Part shown: in pieces, positions 1-15,051 of the stretch
How the letters are laid out: each line of letters starts with the position of its first letter
Numbering within the stretch: the stretch's first letter is position 1
Origin: Rhodococcus yananensis
GTDB taxonomy: Bacteria; Actinomycetota; Actinomycetes; Mycobacteriales; Mycobacteriaceae
Assembly: GCF_020515525.1 (NCBI RefSeq)
Contig: NZ_JAIYEP010000031.1
Span: 1 to 49,062 of the forward strand
Direction of reading: 5' to 3'
DNA: 49,062 nt
Translations under genes and position numbers: made by a program
Notes under the pieces: model-generated
Told to the model about the DNA's origin: nothing
The model's input: the letters and a program-made list of their open reading frames with translations, nothing else
Databases searched by the model: none

Positions 1-265
1 AAAGACTCTCGATCAACACCCCGAAGGGCCGATCAGTCATAGACAAAAGAGCCGAATCACTAGCATAAAAACTCAAACTAGCAAAAACACTGACCATCAC
101 AGACGGAAGAATGTGACAGTCAGCAACAACCACCCACAAAAGTGGGGTGGTCGCACCAAATAATATTGGCACTGACATTCATCGGCACACTGTTGAGTTC
201 TCAAAGAACACGCACACACCATCACGTTCCGAACCGCATGTTCGAACCGCTCCGGGGCAACCGTT
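1..265 (-). promoter_or_regulatory. Leader of a ribosomal RNA operon (16S rRNA lies beyond the left edge)
   Basis: Read on the minus strand, bases 210-191 give TGTTCTTTGAGAACTCAACA, which matches the conserved BoxA-type antitermination segment found upstream of 16S rRNA in mycobacteria and rhodococci. It is followed by a boxB-like hairpin at 151-129 (ACCACCCAC against GTGGGGTGGT, one bulge, A-rich loop) and an AT-richer stretch down to base 1. The composition is clearly less GC-rich than the surrounding coding DNA, which is typical of rrn leaders. The mature 16S sequence itself is not in the window, so its presence is inferred. tyrS directly upstream of an rrn operon fits rhodococcal gene order as I remember it. 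Confidence 0.75.
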
Positions 266-267
266 CC

Positions 268-297
268 AATCTAGCACAGTCGATCTGCGAGGCGCAA
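268..297 (-). promoter_or_regulatory. Candidate downstream rrn promoter
   Basis: On the minus strand there is TTGCGC (297-292), an 18-base spacer and TAGATT (273-268), preceded by TGTGC that could act as an extended -10. It would start transcription about 50-60 bases ahead of the BoxA-like segment. Two tandem rrn promoters would be usual for this group. Confidence 0.45.
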
Positions 298-405
298 AGT
301 CACTCGCGCCACACTCGATTCGACCTTGTTCTCCCGACCTGAACAGTACTGCATCCCCGATTCTCTCGTTTCGGGGTGTCCGTCCCTGTCGCTCGAACGA
401 CGACA

Positions 406-434
406 AAGTTACGCCGCCGCTACCGGGAGGTCAA
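406..434 (-). promoter_or_regulatory. Candidate upstream rrn promoter
   Basis: On the minus strand there is TTGACC (434-429), a 17-base spacer and TAACTT (411-406). This is close to the principal-sigma consensus and sits between the tyrS stop and the rrn leader, pointing at the rrn operon. A second TTGACC lies at 447-442 without a matching -10. Confidence 0.5.
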
Positions 435-527
435 ATCGCCTGGTCAAAGACCCGAACAACGATCCGAGCGGCATCGGACCCGAATGGCCCGACCGCGAAT
501 CCTCCCGGCACCGGCTCCGTGGCCCGG

Positions 528-1805
528 TCAGGTCCGCAGGACACGCACCCCGGCGAAGTTGCGCTTGCCTCGACGCACGACGAGCCACCGCCCATGGAGT
601 AGATCGGCGTCGGCCGGCGTCCACTCCTCGTCACCGATACGCGCGTTGTTGACCGATGCCCCGCCTTCCTTGACCGTGCGGCGGGCCGCTCCCCTGCTCT
701 CGCACAGTCCGGTGGCTACGAGCAGGTCCACGATCGACGACGGCTCACCCGGATGGATATCGACCACCGACGCCTCGGTGACGGCGGCCGCGAGTGTCGC
801 CTCGTCGAGATCCGCCAGTTCGCCCCTGCCGAACAACGCGCGGCTGGCGAGTTCGACGGCGCGGGTGTTCGCCTCACCGTGCACCAGCGTGGTCATCTCG
901 GCGGCGAGGCGTTTCTGCGCTTCCCTCGCGTGCGGACGTTCGGCCGTCGCGGTCTCCAGCGCTGCCAGCTCGTCCCGATCGAGGAAGGTGAACCACCGCA
1001 GGTACTTGATCACGTCGGCGTCCGCGGCGTTGACGAAGTACTGGTACCACGCATACGGGCTGGTCATCTCCGGATCCAGCCACAGGCTTCCACCACCGGT
1101 CGATTTCCCGAACTTCTTGCCGTCGGACGACGTCACGAGCGGAACCGTCAATGCGTGCACGGACGCACCGTCGGTGCGTCGGTTCAGTTCGACGCCGGCG
1201 ATGATGTTCCCCCATTGGTCGGATCCCCCGACCTGGAGCACGCAGCCGTGCCGACGTCGCAGCTCGACGAAGTCGTTGGCCTGCAACAACATGTAGCTGA
1301 ACTCCGTGTACGACATCCCGTCCGCCTCGAGGCGACGCTTGACGGTGTCGCGCGCGAGCATGACGTTGACGGAGAAGTGTTTGCCGATGCCCCGCAGGAA
1401 GTCGATGGCGCTCAGCTGCCCCGTCCAGTCCAGGTTGTTCGCGACGACCGCGCCTGTCGGGGAATCGTCGACATCGACGAAGCGCTCGAGCTGACCGCGG
1501 ATCCGGTCCGCCCAGTCCGCAACGGTGTCGGCCGAGTTCATCGTCCGCTCGCCGACGTCGCGCGGGTCGCCGATCATTCCTGTCGCTCCACCGGCCAGCA
1601 CGATCGGCCGGTGCCCGGCACGTTGGAACCGTTTGAGCGCGAGCAGGGGGACGAGGTGACCGGCATGCAGACTCGGTCCGGTCGGATCGAATCCGGTATA
1701 CAGCGTGACCGGGCCCGCATCGAGCTCTCGTCGCAACGCGTCGAGGTCGGTCGATTGGGCGATGAGCCCACGCCAGGTCAGTTCGTCGAGAATATGCTCA
1801 GTCAC
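528..1805 (-). CDS. tyrS: Tyrosyl-tRNA synthetase
   Basis: This is a class I aminoacyl-tRNA synthetase that charges tRNA-Tyr in the cytoplasm. The GTG start at 1805 gives 425 residues beginning [13 protein letters not shown], which agrees with the actinobacterial N-terminus; a longer frame upstream is not conserved. Visible motifs are HAGH (residues 47-50, the HIGH signature), the GGSDQWGN segment near 193-200 that helps bind tyrosine, and KFGKS (231-235, the KMSKS loop). The last ~70 residues form an S4-type RNA-binding domain. It starts 7 bases after the mpg stop, so the two are probably co-transcribed. The product sits immediately upstream of the rrn promoters. Length and motifs are normal for the family. 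Confidence 0.97.
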   Translation of the reverse strand: MTEHILDELTWRGLIAQSTDLDALRRELDAGPVTLYTGFDPTGPSLHAGHLVPLLALKRFQRAGHRPIVLAGGATGMIGDPRDVGERTMNSADTVADWADRIRGQLERFVDVDDSPTGAVVANNLDWTGQLSAIDFLRGIGKHFSVNVMLARDTVKRRLEADGMSYTEFSYMLLQANDFVELRRRHGCVLQVGGSDQWGNIIAGVELNRRTDGASVHALTVPLVTSSDGKKFGKSTGGGSLWLDPEMTSPYAWYQYFVNAADADVIKYLRWFTFLDRDELAALETATAERPHAREAQKRLAAEMTTLVHGEANTRAVELASRALFGRGELADLDEATLAAAVTEASVVDIHPGEPSSIVDLLVATGLCESRGAARRTVKEGGASVNNARIGDEEWTPADADLLHGRWLVVRRGKRNFAGVRVLRT

Positions 1806-1812
1806 TCCCCGA

Positions 1813-2433
1813 TCATCCCACCCCACCGGATACCGCCGGTGCCCGCGGGCTCCTCCGGTATGCGGAGACACCGGCCGCGCCGGTGATCCACAGCCGCCAC
1901 GGGCGCTCCGCGGCGACGCTGACGCCGACGCGTGGTCCGCAGCTCACCGGGTCGGTGGTGGCGTCGAGTGTCAGCTCGACATCGGCGCCGGCGGCGAAGA
2001 CGTCCAGGCCGTTGTCGGCGAGTGTGAGACCCAACGCGGCGGCGAGATTGCCTGGTCCGCGCGCCAGGTTCGAGGCCGGTGTCCCCGCGGTTCTCCTGGT
2101 CCGGGCGACGGCGGCTCCGTCGAGGACTTCGGCGCCGCGGAGCAGCACGGCGGCGGCGACCCCGTCGGGACCGACGGAGATGTTCGCGCAGTGGTGGATT
2201 CCGTAGCTGCGGTACACGTACAGATGACCGACCGGCCCGTACATCACGCGATTGCGATCGGTGGGACCCCGATACGAGTGCGCCGCGGGATCGGGCCAGG
2301 GCCCGTCCTCCGGTCCGCCGTACGCCTCGACCTCGGTCACGCGGACCACCACATCGCGCGCCGCGATGCGGGCTCCGAGAAGGGCGTGTGCCGCCTCGAG
2401 GGGAGTGAGAGCGGCCAGGTCTTCCGGCATCAT
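1813..2433 (-). CDS. mpg: 3-methyladenine DNA glycosylase (AAG/Mpg family)
   Basis: This is a base-excision repair glycosylase that removes alkylated purines. The protein has 206 residues from ATG 2433 (the next codon, 2430, is also ATG). The segment [20 protein letters not shown] and the following [15 protein letters not shown] and [16 protein letters not shown] blocks are the diagnostic core of the AAG fold, including the catalytic Glu of EVEAY. A later [12 protein letters not shown] segment is also typical. The start lies 16 bases after the stop of the Trm112-like gene and the stop lies 7 bases before tyrS, so it belongs to one transcription unit. The ribosome-binding site is weak, which fits translational coupling. 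Order matches Rv1688-Rv1689 of M. tuberculosis. Confidence 0.93.
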   Translation of the reverse strand: MMPEDLAALTPLEAAHALLGARIAARDVVVRVTEVEAYGGPEDGPWPDPAAHSYRGPTDRNRVMYGPVGHLYVYRSYGIHHCANISVGPDGVAAAVLLRGAEVLDGAAVARTRRTAGTPASNLARGPGNLAAALGLTLADNGLDVFAAGADVELTLDATTDPVSCGPRVGVSVAAERPWRLWITGAAGVSAYRRSPRAPAVSGGVG

Positions 2434-2449
2434 CGGGGACGGGCGCCGC

Positions 2450-2671
2450 TCAGTTCTGTGTCCACCCCGCCGATCCGCGCGCGACGAAGTCCTCGTGCTC
2501 CGCATCCGAGACGTCGCGGGCATCGTCGACGAGCAGCACGGGGATGCCGTTCTCGATGGGGTACGCCCTCCGGAGTCGGGGGTTGTACAGCACCGTGTCG
2601 TCTACGAGCAGCAGCGGCCCCTTGTCCTGCGGGCACGCCAGGATGCTCAACAACGTGGGATCGACGGCCAC
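2450..2671 (-). CDS. Trm112/YcaR-family small protein
   Basis: A 73-residue protein starting at GTG 2671, preceded by GAGAGGAC as ribosome-binding site. The sequence VDPTLLSILACPQDKGPLL, then LYNPRLRRAYPIENGIPVLL, is the standard Trm112p/UPF0434 pattern (LLxILxCPxxKGPL...YPIxxGIPxLL). Family members are small zinc-ribbon-like proteins that in other organisms activate methyltransferases. This copy has only the single Cys of ACPQDKG, so zinc binding is doubtful. It corresponds in position to Rv1684 and sits between the hydrolase/acyl-CoA-synthetase fusion (38 bases upstream) and mpg (16 bases downstream). Its partner protein cannot be read from the sequence. Confidence 0.85.
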   Translation of the reverse strand: MAVDPTLLSILACPQDKGPLLLVDDTVLYNPRLRRAYPIENGIPVLLVDDARDVSDAEHEDFVARGSAGWTQN

Positions 2672-2709
2672 GGATGTCCTCTCGACAGGGGGAAACGAAC
2701 GAGCCCACA

Positions 2710-5700
2710 CTACCGCGCGGCCGGCCCCGCATGGTCCGAGCCCGCCGTCCAGGCTGCTGCGACGGCCTTGGTGAACCGCTTGTAGGTTCCCGTCTCCCGG
2801 TCGGCATACCAGGACCGCGCGCTGGGCTTGGGCAGCCCCCGGGAACGCAACGCGTCCACGATCGGCCGATACGACGGACTCAGCGTGATCTGCGGGACGA
2901 CGTGCACGAGGTCCGGGCGTTCGTCCGCGGGCACCGCATCGAGCGCCGCGGTGATCTCCGCGGCCGTGGGGGCACGGTTTCCTCGCAGGGTCACTGCCGC
3001 CACCGCGATGTCCGTCTCGCCCACCGCGACGCCGTAGGAGACAACGAGGTCGATGCGCGGGAGCATTCCGAGGACGTCGACGACCGGCATCGTGAACACC
3101 GGTCCGTGTTCGGTGACGACGACGGTGCGCTTGTTGTCGAGCAGCCAGTAGTCCCCGTCGGAATCGCGGCGGAAGAGGTTCTCCGTGGGTACCCACACGT
3201 CACCGGGTTCGAAGACGCTGCGCATCACACCCGTCAACGCTTCGGTGGATGCGCTGGGCCTGCCGAGCAACAGTCCGACCTCGTCGTCGGCACAGTCACG
3301 CACGAAACCGCGCTCGTCCTCGAGCAGTCGCCCCGCGGCGGGGTCGTACGCGGCGAGTCGAATGTCGACGCTGCCGGGCAGCGGCCGTCCCTTCGCACCG
3401 ATCTTGGCGCCCGACACGTTCGCGAGGACGACGTCACCCTCGGTCGATGCGTAGAACTCGAGGATCCGGGCCGGGGCGAACTGTTCCATCGTTCGTCGCC
3501 ACAGTCCGGGGGTCATTCCGGACCCGATGAACAGGCGCACGGGGTGGCTGGCGTCGACGTGCAGCGACGGGCTGTCGAGGATCTCCCGCATCATCGACCA
3601 GGTGTAGGTGACCACGGTGACCCCGTAGCGGTGGATCTCGTCGCTGAATCGAGTGGGGTCGAGTTCCCGAGACAGAGCGATCCGTGCACCGCCGGCGAGC
3701 GCGCCACCGAGACTCACCAACAGTCCCGACGAGTGGTGCAGCGGGGCAAGGCAGTACATGGTGTCGCCGCGCCCCAGCGCCGCGGCGGTCGCGGTGCCGA
3801 ACGCGGACAGCGCCCAGCGGTAGTTCGTGATCCGCTTCATCTCGAGGGTGCGTCCGCTTCCGGTGAACAGCACGAAGGCCAGTTCGCGGGCGAGACCCGG
3901 GTCGCGCACGTACCACCCGGGGAGTTGGACGCCGGTGAGGTCGTACCGTTCGAGATCGACGACGTCGGCCTCGGGATCGACGTCCAGATCTCGGACATCG
4001 CCTCCGCCGAGGACGAAGACCGGCAGCCCCGTTGCGGTGGCGGTGTCGAGGTGTTCCGGGTCGGTGATGATCTTCTCGACGTCACCGAGGTGCAGGGTTT
4101 CGGGCAGGTCCGCGCCCGGCGCGAGCAGTACCGACACACCCCCGATGCGGGACACCGCCGCGACCGCCGCCATCGCGCTGGGTCGGGTTCCCATGAGGAT
4201 CCCGACGTGCATGGCGGGCCGGACACCGTTGTCGACGAGGCCGAGCACGACCCGATCGATCCTGTTGTCGACCTGTCGATAGGTGTAGACCCGGTCGTCG
4301 AAGATGAAGACCTCGCGCTGCGCCCCCTTGCGCAGCTGCTCCGACAGGAGTGCACCGACCGAGATTCTGGTCCGCGGCTGGATCTGCCCGAGACGCGCGA
4401 GTCGCGGAAGCGCCCGCGCGGCTTCCTCGGAGATGTCCCGCGCGCCGCGCACGCTTCCCGCCGCGATCTGCGCGAGGCCACGCCCGATGTCGGTGCCGAC
4501 CTCGGCGATGGTGGCCGCAGCGTGCGTCAGTCGGTTCCCGAAACTCACTCCGCTCTCGTCGTCGCGGTGCGGGTCCGGTGGGAGCATGGGGTGGACGCCG
4601 ACGGGGCGGTCGCCGAGGCCTTCGCGCCACTGCACCCACTCCGCGACCGCGGGCCACGTCTGCTCCCCTGCCACCGTGCCCACGACCAACCCGAAATGGC
4701 CTGCTCTGAGGGAGTATTCGTAGGTCTCGGCGCGGGGAGCGGCCCGCCGGATACCGCGGACCGCGAGCGGCTGCCCGATGTCGTCGACCTCGCCGACGAA
4801 CGCGAGGATCGGGCAGGTGATCTCCGCCAGGCTCACCGGGCGGTCGTTGATGACGAACCCTCCGTTGACCATCCGGTTGTGGGCGATGAACTGTCGTAGC
4901 AGTTCGGCGACGGCCGGGCCCGACCACGCGACCCAGCCCTCCGTGTCGAGGAATCGTCGTTGGGGTTCGCGCGGCAGCAATGCCTCTCGGTCGTGGAGTT
5001 GCAGCAGGAAGTCGATGCGGGAGCGGACCGTCTTGACCGGGTCGAGAAACTGGAAGCCGGTCCGGGCCATCCACCCGGAGATCGCGAGTCTGTTGAAGAC
5101 GTGATCGGCCAGGAAGTCCGCGGATCTGGATGCCACGACGTCGGGAATTCCGAACGGAAGCGCCGCGAGGGTGTCGACGGGACTTCCGAAGGTGATGAGG
5201 CTGGCGATATCGCGGCTGCGTCGGTACGCCGCGACCTGGTAGCAGAACATCCCGCCCTGCGAGTACCCCGAGAGGTGGATGTCACGACCGGTGTACTCGT
5301 GGACGAGGTCGATGATCTCGTCGAGCGCGACGATGTGGTCGGTGAGGGTGCGGCCCCACCCGCCCTCTTCGCGATCCGGTGATCCGAAGTCCACGACCCA
5401 CGGGTCGAGGCCCATCGCGTGGAGCATGCCCACCGCACCGGTGTCGCGGGTGACGTCGTAGACGTTCGCCGACATCATCATCGGCGGTACCAGAACGACG
5501 GGTGCACCGACCGCATCGGCGTCGACGTCGGGGAAGTATCTGCGCAGGCGGTACATCGGTGTGCGTTCGACGATCTGGAACGGGGACCGTGTCGATCCGG
5601 TCTCGAGGCCTCCGAACCGGATCACCTCCAGTCCGTTCTGCGCGGTCGCCACCACTCGCCGCAGTGTTCCCATCACCGTCCCACCGCTCAGTGCCACCAG

Positions 5701-5730
5701 CCGCACCCCTCCACGCGTTCCGCTCTCCAT
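2710..5730 (-). CDS. Bifunctional alpha/beta hydrolase (PhaC/lipase-like) and acyl-CoA synthetase fusion, Rv1683-type
   Basis: About 1006 residues in two parts. Residues ~50-380 form an alpha/beta hydrolase of the polyhydroxyalkanoate synthase/depolymerase type: nucleophile elbow GYSQGG (155-160), acid in GEVDD (~313-317) and histidine in AGHFG (~344). Residues ~455-1000 form an AMP-forming adenylation domain: FTGSGRTLEMKR (622-633, a divergent P-loop), FYASTEGD (759-766), GDVWVPTENLFRRD and a terminal TGTYKR that resembles the end motif of the FATP-type long-chain synthetases. The M. tuberculosis counterpart Rv1683 has the same architecture and is linked to triacylglycerol or fatty acid turnover; that role is inferred here. 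The start is uncertain: ATG 5730 is listed, and ATG 5673 is an alternative. The stop lies 38 bases ahead of the Trm112-like gene. Confidence 0.88.
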   Translation of the reverse strand: MESGTRGGVRLVALSGGTVMGTLRRVVATAQNGLEVIRFGGLETGSTRSPFQIVERTPMYRLRRYFPDVDADAVGAPVVLVPPMMMSANVYDVTRDTGAVGMLHAMGLDPWVVDFGSPDREEGGWGRTLTDHIVALDEIIDLVHEYTGRDIHLSGYSQGGMFCYQVAAYRRSRDIASLITFGSPVDTLAALPFGIPDVVASRSADFLADHVFNRLAISGWMARTGFQFLDPVKTVRSRIDFLLQLHDREALLPREPQRRFLDTEGWVAWSGPAVAELLRQFIAHNRMVNGGFVINDRPVSLAEITCPILAFVGEVDDIGQPLAVRGIRRAAPRAETYEYSLRAGHFGLVVGTVAGEQTWPAVAEWVQWREGLGDRPVGVHPMLPPDPHRDDESGVSFGNRLTHAAATIAEVGTDIGRGLAQIAAGSVRGARDISEEAARALPRLARLGQIQPRTRISVGALLSEQLRKGAQREVFIFDDRVYTYRQVDNRIDRVVLGLVDNGVRPAMHVGILMGTRPSAMAAVAAVSRIGGVSVLLAPGADLPETLHLGDVEKIITDPEHLDTATATGLPVFVLGGGDVRDLDVDPEADVVDLERYDLTGVQLPGWYVRDPGLARELAFVLFTGSGRTLEMKRITNYRWALSAFGTATAAALGRGDTMYCLAPLHHSSGLLVSLGGALAGGARIALSRELDPTRFSDEIHRYGVTVVTYTWSMMREILDSPSLHVDASHPVRLFIGSGMTPGLWRRTMEQFAPARILEFYASTEGDVVLANVSGAKIGAKGRPLPGSVDIRLAAYDPAAGRLLEDERGFVRDCADDEVGLLLGRPSASTEALTGVMRSVFEPGDVWVPTENLFRRDSDGDYWLLDNKRTVVVTEHGPVFTMPVVDVLGMLPRIDLVVSYGVAVGETDIAVAAVTLRGNRAPTAAEITAALDAVPADERPDLVHVVPQITLSPSYRPIVDALRSRGLPKPSARSWYADRETGTYKRFTKAVAAAWTAGSDHAGPAAR

Positions 5731-5753
5731 CTGCCTGTCGTTCTACCGACCGG

Positions 5754-5787
5754 GCCGGTTCCCAGACTGCCACATTCGGGAACCGGC
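5754..5787 (-). terminator. Hairpin downstream of argH
   Basis: GCCGGTTCCC (5754-5763) and GGGAACCGGC (5778-5787) are perfect 10-base arms around a 14-base loop, lying between the argH stop and the next gene. There is no T-run, as is common for actinobacterial terminators. It probably ends the arg operon transcript. Confidence 0.55.
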
Positions 5788-5808
5788 TCGGACGTAGTAC
5801 CGGTGAGC

Positions 5809-8453
<2,645 letters not shown>

Positions 8454-8503
8454 TGTGATGATGCTCCTTCGTGCTTGTTCGCAGTGCGTCTGTCTGTGGT
8501 GGG

Positions 8504-9013
8504 TCAGGCGAGTGATTCTATTCTCGCTGCGAGTTCTGCCCCTGTGGTCGGTTCGCGGGCGATGACCGCGATGGTGTCGTCTCCCGCGATGGTGCCGACC
8601 ACCTCCGGTAATGATGCACGATCGAGCGCGCTGGCCAGATAGTGCGCTGCGCCCGGGGGTGTGCGCAGCACGGCGATGTTGCCGCTCGCGTCGGTGGAGA
8701 CGAGCAGTTCGCCGAGCAGTTTGGAGAGCCGGTCGGTACCGCCGGTGATCCCGCGCACGGGGTTGCCGTCCTCGGGAACGACGTACACACCGGCGCCGCC
8801 GTCGGCCGCGCGCAGCTTGACGGCACCGAGTTCTTCGAGGTCCCGGGAGAGGGTGGCGGTGGACACCTCGATGCCGTCGGCGGCGAGCAGCGCGGCGAGT
8901 TCGGTGTGGCTGCGCACCGGGCGGCTGGCGAGCACCGAGACGATGCGCGCCTGCCGTGCGGCCCGGGTGGGGACGCCGGCGCGGTCGTCGGTGTGCCCGG
9001 CCGTGGTGTTCAC
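8504..9013 (-). CDS. argR: Arginine repressor
   Basis: This is the arginine-sensing hexameric regulator of the pathway. The protein has 169 residues from GTG 9013, with GGGAG upstream; the start is 2 bases after the argF stop. The N-terminal winged helix carries [20 protein letters not shown] and [18 protein letters not shown], the classical ArgR DNA-binding segment. The C-terminal domain holds [14 protein letters not shown], with the GD(D)T motif of the arginine-binding and hexamerisation core. Placement inside the operon between argF and argG suggests autoregulation, probably through the palindrome in front of argC. Confidence 0.96.
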   Translation of the reverse strand: MNTTAGHTDDRAGVPTRAARQARIVSVLASRPVRSHTELAALLAADGIEVSTATLSRDLEELGAVKLRAADGGAGVYVVPEDGNPVRGITGGTDRLSKLLGELLVSTDASGNIAVLRTPPGAAHYLASALDRASLPEVVGTIAGDDTIAVIAREPTTGAELAARIESLA

Positions 9014-9015
9014 GG

Positions 9016-11149
<2,134 letters not shown>

Positions 11150-11153
<4 letters not shown>

Positions 11154-12055
11154 GCGTGTCCTTCCTCACCGGGCACGACCATCGTGCCGACGCCTTCCTC
11201 GGTGAACAGTTCGAGCAGTACGGAGTGCGGCTGTCGGCCGTCGATGACGTGGGCGGTGGGTACGCCACCGACCACGGCCCGCAGGCACGCTTCCATCTTC
11301 GGGACCATCCCCGCGTCGAGGGACGGCAGCAGCGCGGTGAGCGCCGCCGTGTCGATCTCGGAGGTGAGCGAGCTGCGATCGGGCCAGTCGGTGTAGAGCC
11401 CTTCGACGTCGGTGAGCACGACGAGTTTCTCGGCGCCCAGGGCCTCGGCGAGCGCCGCCGCCGCGGTGTCGGCGTTGATGTTGTGCACGACCCCGTCCGC
11501 GTCGGGAGCGATCGTCGACACGACCGGGATACGTCCGGCGGCGATGAGGTCGAGGACTGCGGCGGGGTCGACGCTGGTGACGTCGCCGACGAGCCCGATG
11601 TCGGTGTCGGAGCCGTCGACGACGACGGTGCGGCGGGTCGCGGTGAACAGTCCGGCGTCCTCACCGGAGATGCCGACGGCGTACGGGCCGTGACTGTTGA
11701 TCAGACCGACGAGTTCACGTCCGACCTGGCCGAACAGGACCATGCGGACGACGTCCATCACCTCGGGGGTGGTGACGCGGAAGCCTCCGCGGAACTCACC
11801 TTCCATCCCGAGGCGCTTCAGCATCGCATTGATCTGGGGTCCGCCGCCGTGCACGACGACGGGATGGATGCCGACGGTGCGCAGAAACGCCATGTCGGCG
11901 GCGAAGGCCGCTTTGAGGGTGTCGTCGACCATGGCGTTGCCGCCGTATTTGACGACGACGACCTTGTCGCGGAACTTCTGCAGCCACGGCAGCGCCTCTG
12001 CGAGAACGAACGCCTTCTGGTGGGACGTCAGTGCTGCGATCACGTCGTCGGTCAC
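11150..12055 (-). CDS. argB: N-acetylglutamate kinase
   Basis: This amino-acid-kinase-fold enzyme phosphorylates N-acetylglutamate. The GTG start at 12055 ([20 protein letters not shown], 301 residues) has GGGAGGAC just upstream and fits the mycobacterial N-terminus. An ATG at 12082 overlapping the argJ stop is possible but has no ribosome-binding site. [39 protein letters not shown] and [19 protein letters not shown] are the expected nucleotide and substrate blocks. The N-terminal helix and the EGVGTMVVP end are those of the arginine-sensitive hexameric type, which suggests feedback inhibition (inference). Confidence 0.96.
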
Positions 12056-12078
12056 GTGTCCTCCCGATGCCCGGCCGG

Positions 12079-14432
<2,354 letters not shown>

Positions 14433-14470
14433 CTAATTCACCCTGGGGTTCGTTTCCCGCCTCCGGCGGC

Positions 14471-14525
14471 CCGAGCGAATGTATCGCTCGCTCGACTCGA
14501 TCGACTGAGCGATACATTCGCTCGG
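14471..14525. repeat. Dispersed long palindrome, copy 1
   Basis: Perfect 19-base inverted arms, CCGAGCGAATGTATCGCTC at 14471-14489 and its complement at 14507-14525, enclose a 17-base spacer. It lies in the 187-base gap between the 3' end of the Pro-rich gene and argC. A closely related palindrome is at 39920-39971. The rest of the gap (14526-14592) is simple GC-rich sequence with CCGGCCGGC stretches. It may act as a terminator, a REP-like element or a small non-autonomous mobile repeat. Confidence 0.75.
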
Positions 14526-14592
14526 CGGCGGGCGGAGCCCGAGGGCGACGGGCACAGCGGGACCGGCCGGCGGGACCGGCCGGCGGGGCGGG

Positions 14593-15012
14593 TCAGCGAC
14601 CCATCGAACGGCGGATCTCGGCGAGTTTGTCCGCGGCAGCCTTCTTGCGGTCCTCGTACTGCTCCTCGAGGGTCCGGCCCGATTCCGACTCGCGTGCCAG
14701 CTCCTCGGATCCGATGGCCGTTCCCACGCGGCGCTCGATCTTCTCCCGCACCGAATCGAAGGTCGGTACACCCGACGCGGTGTAGCCGGTGACCTCCTCG
14801 ATCGTCGGCGTCACCGGCCCCGGTCCGACACCGGTGATGTCGGGCTCGGGACTCGGTTCGGGAACGATCGGCGGCACATCCGGAATGTCGGGGGCCGGGG
14901 GTACGTCCGGCACCGACGGCGTCTCCGGACCCGCCGGCGTCACGTCGGGGACCGGTTCATCAGGCCGGTCCGGATCCGGCTCCCGGCCCGGGGTCGACTC
15001 GTCCGTGGTCAT
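14593..15012 (-). CDS. Proline-rich hypothetical protein with charged C-terminal helix
   Basis: A 139-residue acidic protein that I do not recognise. Residues 1-70 are very rich in Pro, Asp, Glu and Val (PDVPPAPDIPDVPPIVPEP), so probably disordered. Residues ~80-139 (FDSVREKIERRVGTAIG, then LEEQYEDRKKAAADKLAEI) should form a helix or short coiled coil. There is no signal peptide or membrane segment. The ATG at 15012 lies 6 bases after TAGCCT (15024-15019), suggesting a leaderless mRNA of its own despite the short 39-base gap after pheT. Codon use matches the neighbours, so it is a genuine gene, but no function can be assigned. Confidence 0.75.
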   Translation of the reverse strand: MTTDESTPGREPDPDRPDEPVPDVTPAGPETPSVPDVPPAPDIPDVPPIVPEPSPEPDITGVGPGPVTPTIEEVTGYTASGVPTFDSVREKIERRVGTAIGSEELARESESGRTLEEQYEDRKKAAADKLAEIRRSMGR

Positions 15013-15018
15013 GACCCC

Positions 15019-15024
15019 AGGCTA
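15019..15024 (-). promoter_or_regulatory. -10 element for the Pro-rich gene (leaderless type)
   Basis: TAGCCT on the minus strand is followed by GGGGTC and then the ATG at 15012. The 6-base distance places the transcription start on or next to the A of ATG. No good -35 is visible. Confidence 0.4.
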
Positions 15025-15051
15025 CGTCCCCGCGACCATCCGACGCACCCG

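Noticed and set aside
1705-4899. A 1064-codon open frame on the plus strand
   Set aside because: It is antisense to mpg, the Trm112-like gene and the hydrolase/ligase fusion, lacks recognisable domains, and reflects the high third-position GC of the real genes.
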